Below, piece after piece: positions 38,559-46,380 of a stretch of DNA of 64,000 nt; the stretch's first letter is position 1, and each line of letters begins with the position of its first letter. This DNA comes from Lelliottia wanjuensis (GTDB taxonomy: Bacteria > Pseudomonadota > Gammaproteobacteria > Enterobacterales > Enterobacteriaceae): NCBI RefSeq assembly GCF_030238365.1, contig NZ_JASSOT010000054.1:124001-188000 (forward strand), written 5' to 3'. Under the pieces are notes generated by a model. It did no database searches, was not told where the DNA came from, and worked only from the letters and a program-made list of their open reading frames with translations. The translations under genes were made by a program, and so were the position numbers.

Positions 38559-39109
38559 TGTTCTGGAATATAGTGAAGTTGTTCATCATCGTTTGCCTCA
38601 TAGGGTTAATAGGTGTGGGATTCTGGTATGGGAGATTTGTTCCATTTGCTCAACAGTCTCCACTTTTTGAAGCTCTCAGAACGACTGCGTCAATAATATT
38701 TGCAGTTGTGGGGGCGTGGATGGCAATCATCTACCCTGAAAGGTTGCGCTTCACATTTAAACCAGACAGTAGTGAATCAACATCTATGCCTGTCAATATG
38801 GGGAAGCTATTGCATCCAGCTGTAAACTCTACATTTATTTTGTGCATTGTACTAATGGTGGGAGTTTTGGCACCATTGATTAAGCAAGTCTCTTTTCTGC
38901 TCCCCCATAAGGAATTACTACGAGGAGTGTCATTTAGTTTGCTCATTGCACTTACAACTTGGCAGATATGGACCGTTATTTTGACATTGGTTCCTGCTGA
39001 TATGATTAAGAGTAAAGTGGATCATGAAAATGCGAAAGTTGCTGGCCGTAATAGTTTTTTTTCTCAAACTCAAAATGTTAGTGATAGTAAAAAGCAAGAT
39101 GTAGATTGA
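38558..39109 (+). CDS. Unidentified four-helix membrane protein (183 aa), second of a coupled pair
   Basis: Integral inner-membrane protein of 183 residues with four hydrophobic segments: about 5-25 (LFIIVCLIGLIGVGFWYG), 40-60 (ASIIFAVVGAWMAII), 90-112 (FILCIVLMVGVLAPLI) and 122-145 (GVSFSLLIALTTWQIWTVILTLV), then a polar C-terminal tail of ~35 residues. The start ATG overlaps the stop of the preceding gene by one base, so translation is coupled and a complex is likely. Family not recognised. As a membrane partner it could be the effector of a two-component defence module, by analogy only. Confidence 0.75.
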   Translation: MFWNIVKLFIIVCLIGLIGVGFWYGRFVPFAQQSPLFEALRTTASIIFAVVGAWMAIIYPERLRFTFKPDSSESTSMPVNMGKLLHPAVNSTFILCIVLMVGVLAPLIKQVSFLLPHKELLRGVSFSLLIALTTWQIWTVILTLVPADMIKSKVDHENAKVAGRNSFFSQTQNVSDSKKQDVD

Positions 39110-39169
39110 TCCCAATAACGCTTAGTCGCGCTGTGAGTGTATCGGGTGCACCGTTGGTTATGTAGTATC

Positions 39170-39650
39170 CCAGCTTTAATTCCACGCACTTTTTGAGATT
39201 CGGCCATCAGCCGGTACTCTTCCGGTGTCAGGTTATTCAGGGATTTATGGAGCGCTCGCCGTTATATTCAGCCAGCTAGCACTCTGTAATTTTCCGTGCT
39301 TCATTCAGTGCTCTTAACAGCTAAAAATCCAGTCTTTCTGTTCTGTGTTTTCGGTTGAACCGTTCGGTAATGGCATTCTATGTTGGATTACCAGACCTGA
39401 TAAATTCCAGCATCACACCATGCTCTTCTGCCCATTGTGTCAGCGTCAGCGAGACCAGCTCCGGACCGTTATCCATCCGCGTCTTCCGGGGATATCCTCG
39501 GTTTGCCACGATCCTATCCAGCACTCTCACGACCCGCTGCACCGGGATATTTAGGTCAATTTTGATCGCCAGTGCTTCGCGGTTAAAATCATCCACCTCG
39601 TTGAAGGGCCGAAAGCGGTTGACAGAGACTTGCATATCGTGTGTAAAGCT
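39170..39650 (-). pseudogene. Decayed IS3-family transposase (OrfB) remnant
   Basis: The minus strand encodes pieces of an IS3-family DDE transposase: FNREALAIKIDLNIPVQRVV, then RKTRMDNGPELVS with the catalytic DNGPE motif and WAEEHGVMLEFIRSG. Past about 39378 the frame breaks: stop codons and frameshifts interrupt the expected C-terminus, but EYNGERS and SLNNLTPEEYRLMAES are still readable down to about 39170. No intact ends or target duplication are visible. It lies at the right edge of the leuX island and is likely a relic of its assembly. Confidence 0.88.
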
Positions 39651-39727
39651 CCTTTATTCTGATGGTATTAACCCTTTGCAATGCTCGCAAAACCCCTCCC
39701 AATCAACCACCCACCTCTCACATCCAA

Positions 39728-39752
39728 CAAAAAAGGCGCCCATCGGCGCCTT
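39728..39752 (-). terminator. symE terminator
   Basis: On the minus strand AAGGCGCC-GATG-GGCGCCTT followed by TTTTTTG, 19 bp after the symE stop. Good intrinsic terminator. Confidence 0.9.
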
Positions 39753-39770
39753 CTCCACTCAATTGATTTT

Positions 39771-40112
39771 TCAGCCTTTCGAACTCTTCGCCGATATCAC
39801 CCCGACAAACTCCACCACCTGCTTCTGCTTGCGCGCTGAAAGCTTACTTACCTCGCGCACCAGCCTCTCCATCTCCGTCTCTTCCGGTTCTGGCTCTCGT
39901 GCGGTCAGGATCATGCAGCCTTTCATCACCTTCACGTCCACTTTGGTGCCGGTGCTGAATCCGGCTTCGTCCAGCCAGTAGCCCTTCATGATAAAGGCTG
40001 GCATACGGGCGTGATCGTGAAAACGGCTCGCATAACTCACGGTGAAGGTGCGGTTATCGGCGGGGAACACTTCTGGTTCAATTGAATCTGCAATACAATC
40101 GACGTTAGTCAT
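39771..40112 (-). CDS. symE: SymE, SOS-type toxin (type I toxin-antitoxin)
   Basis: AbrB-fold protein of 113 residues, exactly the E. coli SymE length. I start at the ATG 40112 ([20 protein letters not shown]), which has GGAG eight bases upstream; 19 further upstream codons are not supported. The SymE core is clear: [23 protein letters not shown]-like [21 protein letters not shown], then the helical tail [17 protein letters not shown]. In E. coli SymE slows protein synthesis and RNA turnover after SOS induction and is repressed by LexA and by the antisense RNA SymR. SymR would be encoded on the plus strand across about 40040-40130 but I cannot delimit it. Confidence 0.92.
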   Translation of the reverse strand: MTNVDCIADSIEPEVFPADNRTFTVSYASRFHDHARMPAFIMKGYWLDEAGFSTGTKVDVKVMKGCMILTAREPEPEETEMERLVREVSKLSARKQKQVVEFVGVISAKSSKG

Positions 40113-40276
40113 GGTTACTATTCTCCGTAAATAGTGATTGTGATGAGCGGTGCGGACGTGTTGGCGCATGTCCGCATCGCGTTATGAATACCTGTATATT
40201 TAATCAGGAAAATATTTAAAGTCCAGCTGAATACAAAACGTAATAAGCGTTATTCGGAGTGATTTGAATATATAAA

Positions 40277-40294
40277 AATAATGAATTCATTATT
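40277..40294. promoter_or_regulatory. 18-bp perfect palindrome between symE and the LacI gene
   Basis: AATAATGAATTCATTATT is perfectly self-complementary and lies 32 bp downstream of the LacI-type gene and 165 bp upstream of symE in a very AT-rich stretch (40113-40325). It could be an operator or an AT-rich hairpin; nothing else in the stretch is recognisable. Confidence 0.4.
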
Positions 40295-40325
40295 CACAAT
40301 ATATATTGCCGGAATAAGTGTTTAA

Positions 40326-41336
40326 TTAATGACGCTCGCTCGATCTCCTCACCCTCAACCTTCCCGCCAGCGTCACATGCGTCGCCGCATCTTCCTGATT
40401 GCACAGATACTCCACGGCTAACCGCCCCAGCTCGCTATAAGGCAGTTGAATACTGGTCAGCGCCGGAGTCAGCTGTTCGGAAATCTTCTGATCGTCATAG
40501 CCCGCCAGCAGCATGTCCTGCGGGATGTGCACGTTGTTCACCGCCAGTGCCTGATAGCAGCCGATCGCCAGCCAGTCGCTGGCGCAGAAGATCGCGTCCG
40601 GGCGTTCCGGCAAAGCCAGCAGGGCCTCGGTCGCGGTGAAGGACTCGCTGAACTGCCAGTTGGTCGGGCGAACCAGGCGCTCGTCGAACGCCAGTCCGGC
40701 CTGTTCCAGTGCGGCCTGGTAGCCCGCCTTACGCTGGCGGGTGGCTTCCATCCAGCTCTCGCCGGTGATGTGCGCGATGCGCGTGGCCCCCTGAGCAATC
40801 AGATGGCGCGTCACCTGGAAGGCGTTGGCGAAGTCGTCGGGGATGAACGACGGCAGCAGCGGCGAACCGGGATCACGCTGGTTGAGCAGCACCAGCGGGA
40901 GCTGCGTAAAGTCCTGGAAATCGGTCATGTCCACCAGAGTGGTGACGGGGGAGGCGAGGATAATTCCCACGCAGTTGCGCTTCTCCAACTGGCGGATGAT
41001 GTTCAGGGCCAGCTCCACGTCGTCGCCGTAGTCGTACACGGTCAGCAGCGTCTCGTTCCGCCAGGCCGCATCCCGCGCCTGGCTGATGGCGTCGATAAAG
41101 GGGTCGTAACTTTGCAGGGAGCTGACCAGCAGCGCGACCTCTTCCTGGTTGCGCGGCGCGTGGATGGCGGGCAGGCGATTGTAGCCGAGTTCGGCGGCCA
41201 CGCCGATCACCCGCTGGCGCGTCTCGTCGCTGAGCTTGATGTTGCGGGACTGGTTGAGCACCAGCGATACCGTCGCCTGCGACACCCCCGCCGCACGCGC
41301 AATATCGTTCATCGTGATTTTGTTTTTCCGCTTCAT
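40326..41336 (-). CDS. LacI-family transcriptional regulator of the GH5/GPH locus
   Basis: 336 residues: N-terminal helix-turn-helix ITMNDIARAAGVSQATVSLVLN, hinge region, then a sugar-binding periplasmic-type domain (ALLVSSLQSYDPFIDAISQA; MLLAGYDDQKISEQLTPALT). It is divergent from the hydrolase and symporter genes at 41522-44056 and is the obvious local regulator, probably relieved by the transported sugar. The recognition site may be the inverted repeat at 41481-41503. Inducer unknown. Confidence 0.9.
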   Translation of the reverse strand: MKRKNKITMNDIARAAGVSQATVSLVLNQSRNIKLSDETRQRVIGVAAELGYNRLPAIHAPRNQEEVALLVSSLQSYDPFIDAISQARDAAWRNETLLTVYDYGDDVELALNIIRQLEKRNCVGIILASPVTTLVDMTDFQDFTQLPLVLLNQRDPGSPLLPSFIPDDFANAFQVTRHLIAQGATRIAHITGESWMEATRQRKAGYQAALEQAGLAFDERLVRPTNWQFSESFTATEALLALPERPDAIFCASDWLAIGCYQALAVNNVHIPQDMLLAGYDDQKISEQLTPALTSIQLPYSELGRLAVEYLCNQEDAATHVTLAGRLRVRRSSERH

Positions 41337-41480
41337 CCGCTCGCTCCCCCTTGAGAAACAGCATCATACCTTAACCGTCTTCCAAAGCGCGGTCGATCAC
41401 GTTTCTTATGCGCTCAAGCCTGAACTTTGTGATTGCTGTCGCTTTTCTGAACGTGCCAGTTTGCTCATTTATAGTTCAAC

Positions 41481-41503
41481 TAATATTTATTAGCTAAATA
41501 TTA
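41481..41503. promoter_or_regulatory. Inverted repeat upstream of the GH5 gene (candidate operator)
   Basis: TAATATTTA-TTAGC-TAAATATTA, 9-bp arms, 18 bp before the ATG at 41522 and in the divergent promoter region of the LacI-type gene. Typical LacI operators have a central CG, which is absent, so the assignment is uncertain. Confidence 0.45.
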
Positions 41504-41521
41504 TCAGCAAGTGAGGTGACG

Positions 41522-42616
41522 ATGAAACAGCAGTGGAGTAAAGAACAGGCGCAGGCGTGGTATCAGCAGAAAGGGTGGCTGTGCGGGTTTAACTATCTGC
41601 CGTCGACGGCGGTGAACTGGACGGATATCTGGCAGCAGGAGACCTTCGATCCTGAAACCATTGACCGGGAACTGGGCTGGGCGGCGGACGCGGGCTACAA
41701 CACCCTGCGCATCAACCTGCCGTTTATCGTCTGGGAGCACGATCGTGACGGATTGCTGGCGCGTATTGACCACTTTCTGACGCTTGCCGACCGCCACGGG
41801 TTCAGCACCATGCTGACGCTGATGGACGACTGCGGGTTCTCCGGCGATGAGCCGTATCTCGGCCCGCAGAAGCCGCCGATCCCGGGTAAGCACAACAGCC
41901 AGGCGGCGGCGAGCCCAGGGCGCGATAAAGTGTGCGATCGCGACTGCTGGCCGCAGATTGAACGTTATATCCGCGACGTTATCCGCCAGTTCCGCGACGA
42001 TAAACGCGTCCTGGTGTGGGATCTCTATAACGAACCGGGCAACCGCGGGATTTTTGCGACCGGCACCGTGGAAGTGCAGTACGACGAAAAACTGGAAAGC
42101 TACGCGCATGAGCTGATGAAACGGGCGTTCGAGTGGGCGCGGAAAGAAGATCCGGAGCAGCCGCTGACGGTCTGCGCGTGGCGCGTGTCGCCAGATGTGG
42201 AAGTGGAAGGGGAGACGTTCTTCCAGCATCCGCTCGATCAAACCGCGCTGGAACTGTCGGACGTGGTGAGCTACCACGCCTACCTCAACACCGGGCGCAT
42301 GACCGCCATTATCCAGCAGTTACAGCAGCTTGGCCGCCCGATGTTCTGCACCGAATGGCTGGCGCGTCACGTCGGGAGCACCATCGAAGAGCAGCTCCCC
42401 CTGATGTACACCGCGAAGGTCGCGCCGTACCAGTGGGGCCTGGTGCGCGGCAAAACCCAGACCTGGCTGCCGTGGCCGGTGATCATGACCGGCTCCACCG
42501 ACTACTGCCGTCTGTGGTTCCACGACGTCTTCGAAGAGAACGGCATCCCGTTCTCGCGTAGCGAAATCGCCCTGATGCGCAAGCTGCGCAAAATCGCCCC
42601 GCAGCCGCAGGCATAA
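41522..42616 (+). CDS. Intracellular GH5-like glycoside hydrolase
   Basis: Clan-A TIM-barrel hydrolase of 364 residues from the ATG at 41522 ([20 protein letters not shown]), with GAGG at proper distance. The barrel segments [22 protein letters not shown] with the acid/base Glu171 and MFCTEWLAR with the nucleophile Glu278 fit the GH5/cellulase superfamily. There is no signal peptide, so it acts on imported oligosaccharides in the cytoplasm. It shares an operon with the GPH symporter that follows after 45 bp and faces a LacI regulator. A beta-glycoside or mannoside/xyloside is a plausible substrate; the sequence alone does not tell which. Confidence 0.85.
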   Translation: MKQQWSKEQAQAWYQQKGWLCGFNYLPSTAVNWTDIWQQETFDPETIDRELGWAADAGYNTLRINLPFIVWEHDRDGLLARIDHFLTLADRHGFSTMLTLMDDCGFSGDEPYLGPQKPPIPGKHNSQAAASPGRDKVCDRDCWPQIERYIRDVIRQFRDDKRVLVWDLYNEPGNRGIFATGTVEVQYDEKLESYAHELMKRAFEWARKEDPEQPLTVCAWRVSPDVEVEGETFFQHPLDQTALELSDVVSYHAYLNTGRMTAIIQQLQQLGRPMFCTEWLARHVGSTIEEQLPLMYTAKVAPYQWGLVRGKTQTWLPWPVIMTGSTDYCRLWFHDVFEENGIPFSRSEIALMRKLRKIAPQPQA

Positions 42617-42661
42617 CAATAACGATCCGGCGGTACGCCGCCGGACAGCAAGGTACGCACT

Positions 42662-44056
42662 ATGGCAACGACAATGAAAATACCGTCTCGCGAGTTGTGG
42701 TCCTATTTTGGCTATGGTTTAGGTCAGTGTTTTAGTTTTGGTTTAGTGGGTTCATTTATTAACTATTTTTACACCGACGTGCTGGGGATCTCGGCCCTGG
42801 CGGCGAGCTCGATCTTCCTGATTGCCCGCGTCTGGGATGCGGTTCACGATCCGCTGTTCGCCAGTATTATGGACACCATTAACAGCCGATTCGGCAAGTT
42901 TCGGCATTTTTTACTTATCGCTCCGCTGCTGATTACCTGCGTCACGCTGCTGTCGTTCTATAAAATCGAAGCGGACATGACCACCAAAATCCTCTACGCC
43001 GGGGTGACCTATATTCTGTGGGGGACGCTGTACGCGATCTCCGATATCCCGTTCTGGTCGATGTCGTCGGTGATGACCAACGACTCCGGCCAGCGCACCC
43101 GCGCGGTGACGGCGGCGATGCTCGGCGTCAACGCCGGGATCGCCTGCGCGAATATCTTCTTCCCGAAACTGGCAGCGTTTTTTGCCCAGTACAGCAACGA
43201 CAAAGGCTATTTCATGGCGGCGCTGGTGATGATGCTCTTCGGCCTGCCGCTGATGTTGAACGGCTTTATGCAGATTAAAGAGCGCGTCCCGCCGAGCGCG
43301 GAGAAGGTGACGATGCGAGACACCTTCCACAATCTGCGTCAGAACAAACCGCTTTTCGTCATCCTGCTGTCGTTCTTTTTCTGCGTGTTCCATAACGTCG
43401 CCAACGGGATTTACATCTACTTCTTTATCTACAACCTCGGCGACGGCAGCCTGCAGATGGCGATCGGCATTATGGGGATCGTGGCGGCGGTGGTGTGCCT
43501 GATAGCACCAATGCTGACGCGCAGGATGCAGAAGCGAAAACTGTTTATGATCCTCTGTGGGCTGGATATCGCGGTGCGTGCGGTGATGTGGTTCGCCGGG
43601 TATCAGCACACGGCGCTGCTGTTCCTGCTGCTTGGTCTCAGCACCTTGTTCGTCATGATGAGCAATATCCTCACCTCGTCGATGATCGCCGACACCATCG
43701 AGTACGCCGAGTACCACACCCATAAACGCTGTGCGGCGATCACTTTCTCCGGGCAGACCTTCACCGGCAAGATGTCGGTGGCGGTAGGTGGGGGCTTGAT
43801 CGGCGTGTTCCTGACGATGATCGGCTACGTGCCGCAGGCGCAAACCCAGAGCGATGGCGTGCTGACCGGGCTGTTCTTCGGCATCTGCCTGCTTCCGGCG
43901 ATTGGCTCGCTGATCCGCCTCGGCTGCATGTCGCGCTTCACCTTCACCGAAGAGAAACATGCGGAGATTTGCCGTCTGCTGGCGGAGCGCCGCCATGCTT
44001 CCACGCAGGATGTGGAAGGTGACGAGCGGCTGGATCGCCCGGTCTCGGTGAATTAG
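42662..44056 (+). CDS. GPH-family sugar:cation symporter
   Basis: Inner-membrane transporter of the MelB/GPH family, 464 residues, 12 predicted helices. Family marks: SYFGYGLGQCFSFGLVGSFI at the start, ARVWDAVHDPLFASIMDTIN (the conserved GPH loop D-x-x-x-D-P) and DIPFWSMSSVM in the middle. It is the second gene of the GH5 operon and should import the oligosaccharide or glycoside that the GH5 enzyme cleaves. The nearest enteric relatives I recall are YicJ/YagG-type permeases. Confidence 0.9.
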   Translation: MATTMKIPSRELWSYFGYGLGQCFSFGLVGSFINYFYTDVLGISALAASSIFLIARVWDAVHDPLFASIMDTINSRFGKFRHFLLIAPLLITCVTLLSFYKIEADMTTKILYAGVTYILWGTLYAISDIPFWSMSSVMTNDSGQRTRAVTAAMLGVNAGIACANIFFPKLAAFFAQYSNDKGYFMAALVMMLFGLPLMLNGFMQIKERVPPSAEKVTMRDTFHNLRQNKPLFVILLSFFFCVFHNVANGIYIYFFIYNLGDGSLQMAIGIMGIVAAVVCLIAPMLTRRMQKRKLFMILCGLDIAVRAVMWFAGYQHTALLFLLLGLSTLFVMMSNILTSSMIADTIEYAEYHTHKRCAAITFSGQTFTGKMSVAVGGGLIGVFLTMIGYVPQAQTQSDGVLTGLFFGICLLPAIGSLIRLGCMSRFTFTEEKHAEICRLLAERRHASTQDVEGDERLDRPVSVN

Positions 44057-44062
44057 CTTTTG

Positions 44063-44087
44063 TGGACGCCTGCCCGGCAGGCGTCCA
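44063..44087. terminator. GC-rich palindrome between the GPH gene and trpS2
   Basis: TGGACGCCTGCC-C-GGCAGGCGTCCA, 12-bp arms with a one-base centre, between converging genes. A T run is missing on the plus side, and the minus side has CTAATTC, so it is at best a weak two-way terminator. Confidence 0.55.
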
Positions 44088-44095
44088 TCTGTCCC

Positions 44096-45100
44096 TCAGA
44101 ACACCGGTACGCCCAGCCCCTGTTTCACCTCTTTGAGCGTCGCCTGCGTGATCTCGTGCGCCCGTTCGCTGCCGTTTTTCAGCATCGCCATCAGTTGGCT
44201 TTTGTCCTGAATGTAGGTCGCCCGCCGCTCGCGCATCGGCGCGATCAGCTCCTGCAGACACACTTCCAGCTCGTTTTTGCAGGCTCTGTCGCCCAGCCCC
44301 CCCTGCTGATACTGCGCTTTCATCGCCGCGACTTTGGCTTTATCCGCGTGGAACGCATCCAGATAGGTAAACACCACGTTGCCCTCGACCTGCCCCGGAT
44401 CGCTCACTTTCAAATGGTTCGGATCGGTATACATGGCGCTGACGGCGCGGTGGATGGTCTCTTCGCTGGCCGACAGATGCAGCGTATTGCCGAGGGATTT
44501 TGACATCTTGGCGTTGCCGTCGACGCCCGGCAGGCGGCTGGTGTCGCTCAGCATCGCCTTGCAGTGGCGCAGCACCGGGGCGGGCAGCAGGCTGTTCATC
44601 TTGTGCACGATTTCGTTGGTCTGCTCGATCATCGGCAGCTGGTCATCGCCGACGGGCACCACTTCCGCTTTAAACGCGGTGATATCCGCCGCCTGGCTGA
44701 TGGGATACACGAGGAAACCGGCGGGCAGCGAGCGGGCAAAACCTTTCTGGGCGATTTCGTTTTTCACCGTCGGGTTGCGCTCCACGCGCGCTACGGTGAC
44801 GATGTTCATGTACAGCATCGTCAGCTCGGCGAGCGCGGGCAGGGCGGATTGCAGGCAGATGGTCGTGAGATCGGGGTCGATACCCGCGGCGAGATAGTCG
44901 GCCAGCACTTCGGGGATGTTATCGCGGATTTTTTGCGGGTTGCTGCCGTTATCCGTCAGGCCCTGCAGGTCGGCGACCAGCACAAACTGCTGATAATCCT
45001 GCTGGAGCGCGACGCGCTGGCGCAGCGATCCGACATAGTGCCCAAGATGCAGAGGGCCAGTCGGACGGTCGCCGGTGAGAATAGTGGTTTTGGTGTTCAT
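44096..45100 (-). CDS. Second tryptophanyl-tRNA synthetase (TrpS2 type)
   Basis: Class I aminoacyl-tRNA synthetase of 334 residues that charges tRNA-Trp. ATP-binding motifs are GPLHLGHYVGSL (HIGH-type) and AKMSKSLGN (KMSKS). Enterobacterial housekeeping trpS lies in the dam-gph-trpS region, so a separate copy in this neighbourhood is an additional enzyme; Salmonella also has one, called trpS2. The 160-nt leader encodes a short peptide with two adjacent Trp codons and overlapping hairpins, which indicates induction when charged tRNA-Trp is scarce. Such a reserve enzyme could help during Trp starvation or under TrpRS inhibitors. RBS TTAAGGAG precedes the ATG. Confidence 0.92.
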   Translation of the reverse strand: MNTKTTILTGDRPTGPLHLGHYVGSLRQRVALQQDYQQFVLVADLQGLTDNGSNPQKIRDNIPEVLADYLAAGIDPDLTTICLQSALPALAELTMLYMNIVTVARVERNPTVKNEIAQKGFARSLPAGFLVYPISQAADITAFKAEVVPVGDDQLPMIEQTNEIVHKMNSLLPAPVLRHCKAMLSDTSRLPGVDGNAKMSKSLGNTLHLSASEETIHRAVSAMYTDPNHLKVSDPGQVEGNVVFTYLDAFHADKAKVAAMKAQYQQGGLGDRACKNELEVCLQELIAPMRERRATYIQDKSQLMAMLKNGSERAHEITQATLKEVKQGLGVPVF

Positions 45101-45120
45101 GTAAGACTCCTTAAGGTTTT

Positions 45121-45217
45121 AAAAGCCGAAAGACGTCTTAGAAATGCAATAGCCGCCTTTCGGCGGCTATCTGAAAAAGAGGGAAAACAATTCCGGGCCG
45201 CCTTTAAGAAGGCAGCC
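45121..45217 (-). promoter_or_regulatory. Tryptophan attenuator of trpS2 (overlapping hairpins)
   Basis: Read on the minus strand. Hairpin 1:2 is GGCTGCCTT-CTTA-AAGGCGGCC (45217-45196), whose 5' arm abuts the Trp codons. Hairpin 3:4 is ATAGCCGCC-GAAA-GGCGGCTAT (45170-45149). Region 2 (GGCGGC) can instead pair with region 3 (GCCGCC), which excludes 3:4. A further alternative pairs GCCGAAAG (45164-45157) with CTTTCGGC (45132-45125), followed by TTTT. A ribosome stalled on the Trp codons covers region 1 and favours 2:3, giving readthrough. This is the logic of the trp operon attenuator; the fold is deduced by eye. Confidence 0.8.
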
Positions 45218-45260
45218 ACCACTGGGTGTGATGGAAAGCGGGGAGGTGTTTTCTGTTCAT
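45204..45260 (-). CDS. trpS2 leader peptide with tandem Trp codons (18 aa)
   Basis: ATG at 45260 opens MNRKHLPAFHHTQWWLPS and a TAA stop. The two Trp codons (TGG TGG) lie at 45216-45221, right at the 5' arm of the first attenuator hairpin. Tryptophan is rare, so two in a row in an 18-residue frame in front of a TrpRS gene is very unlikely by chance. The peptide is expected to act only through ribosome stalling. Its own ribosome site is weak (GGTAATTC). It is analogous to TrpL of the trp operon but unrelated in sequence outside the Trp pair. Confidence 0.85.
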   Translation of the reverse strand: MNRKHLPAFHHTQWWLPS

Positions 45261-45305
45261 TGAATTACCGTATCATGTTCTGAGCGAAACACAACAGGGG
45301 ATCCT

Positions 45306-45722
45306 ATGCTGCAATCACTGAACCACCTCACGTTGGCCGTCAGCAACCTGCAAACCAGCGTGAATTTCTGGCGCGATCTGCTGGGGTTGTCACTCCATGC
45401 GCAGTGGGACACGGGCGCATATCTCACCTGCGGCGACCTCTGGTTGTGCCTGTCTTTCGACGAAACTCGCAACTACGTTCCGCCTGAGAAGAGCGACTAC
45501 ACCCACTATGCGTTCAGCGTGGCACCCGAAGATTTTGACGCTTTCTCGCACAAGCTGGAGCAGGCTGGCGTCACCGTCTGGAAAACCAATAAAAGCGAAG
45601 GGGCGTCGTTCTATTTTCTCGACCCGGACGGACATAAGCTGGAATTGCACGTGGGTGATATCGCCGCGCGACTGGCGGCGTGTCGGGAAAAAACCTATGC
45701 GGGGATGCGGTTTTATTCTTAG
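45306..45722 (+). CDS. fosA: Fosfomycin glutathione transferase FosA
   Basis: Mn2+/K+-dependent metalloenzyme that opens the epoxide of fosfomycin with glutathione. 138 residues, vicinal-oxygen-chelate fold. Metal ligands are present: His7 (NHLTLAVS), His67 (THYAFSV) and Glu113 (LELHVGD). Substrate-site residues are also kept: Thr9, the [19 protein letters not shown] loop, and a C-terminal Arg-rich helix. Chromosomal fosA is usual in Enterobacter, Klebsiella and relatives and gives low-level intrinsic resistance. It is divergent from trpS2 and its last bases overlap the converging VOC gene by 4 bp. No mobile element surrounds it. Confidence 0.95.
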   Translation: MLQSLNHLTLAVSNLQTSVNFWRDLLGLSLHAQWDTGAYLTCGDLWLCLSFDETRNYVPPEKSDYTHYAFSVAPEDFDAFSHKLEQAGVTVWKTNKSEGASFYFLDPDGHKLELHVGDIAARLAACREKTYAGMRFYS

Positions 45723-46111
45723 AACGACTCCCCAACCAGCTCAATCCGGTTCCCGTCCGGGTCGGCGATCACCGCTTCGTAAAACCCGTCCCCCGTCATG
45801 CGCGGCGCGCTCAGAAGCGTGCCGTTCTGCTGCGCCTGTTCCGCCATGCGATCCACATTGGCTTTGCTGCCGACGTTGAGGGCGATATGCGCCCAGCCGA
45901 CGAATTCTGGATGCGCGGGCGCATCGACCAGTTCCGGGAGCGTCATCAGCTCAATCGTCGGGCCGTCGGTGAGCGTAATAAAGTGCGACTCAAAGCCAGG
46001 GCGGTTTTTGCTGGTGTATTTCTCGTTGCTGCGACCACTAAAAACCGTTTCCCAGAACTGAACCTGAGCGGACAGGTTGCGGGTCCAGACTGCGACATGT
46101 GCAATGTTCAT
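45719..46111 (-). CDS. VOC-family (glyoxalase/bleomycin-resistance-like) protein
   Basis: 130 residues with two beta-alpha-beta-beta-beta modules of the vicinal oxygen chelate superfamily: [43 protein letters not shown] and [18 protein letters not shown]. Putative metal ligands are His5, Glu in TIELMTL, His in GWAHIAL and Glu in RIELVGE, as in glyoxalase I-type enzymes, so a lyase or dioxygenase activity is possible. It is the second gene of a coupled pair: its ATG overlaps the TGA of the small upstream gene. Substrate unknown. Confidence 0.88.
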   Translation of the reverse strand: MNIAHVAVWTRNLSAQVQFWETVFSGRSNEKYTSKNRPGFESHFITLTDGPTIELMTLPELVDAPAHPEFVGWAHIALNVGSKANVDRMAEQAQQNGTLLSAPRMTGDGFYEAVIADPDGNRIELVGESF

Positions 46112-46287
46112 ATTAAGCCTCGTTGTTTGCTGCGCGTAGTTGAGTGATGTTCCTGGAACCGGGCGGGTAACTCTTCGCGGTGCACTTTCTGCTGCGAACG
46201 CTCCGTGTGGCTGACGGGCTGGAACCAGAATCCGTCGTAAGGCTGGTTAGCCACAAGCGGGTGAGACGGTTTACTGCGTTTCATCAT
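46108..46287 (-). CDS. Small basic protein (59 aa) coupled to the VOC gene
   Basis: Not recognised. From the ATG at 46287 (MMKRSKPSHPLVANQPYDGF) the product is 59 residues, rich in Lys, Arg, His and Gln, with no membrane segment. The upstream GGAAGGGAG is a strong ribosome site at this start, while the longer frame from 46347 has none. The stop overlaps the next start (ATGA), so both genes are translated as a unit. This coupling and the good ribosome site argue for a real gene despite its size. Confidence 0.65.
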   Translation of the reverse strand: MMKRSKPSHPLVANQPYDGFWFQPVSHTERSQQKVHREELPARFQEHHSTTRSKQRGLI

Positions 46288-46380
46288 CAGGCTCCCTTCC
46301 AGGTTGCATCGATTGACAGGCTGAGCGTCATGCAACATTATGCGCATTGATGCTCGATTTGGATTTTAACAGGACTCTTT

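Noticed and set aside
37509-39109. Identification of the coupled pair as Kiwa (KwaA/KwaB)
   Set aside because: A four-helix membrane protein plus a soluble partner fits superficially, but the gene order is reversed and I cannot see DUF4868 features in the 349-aa protein.
37260-41000. Right attachment site (copy of the leuX 3' end)
   Set aside because: I searched for pieces of GGTTCGAGTCCGGCCTTCGG and found none in this interval.
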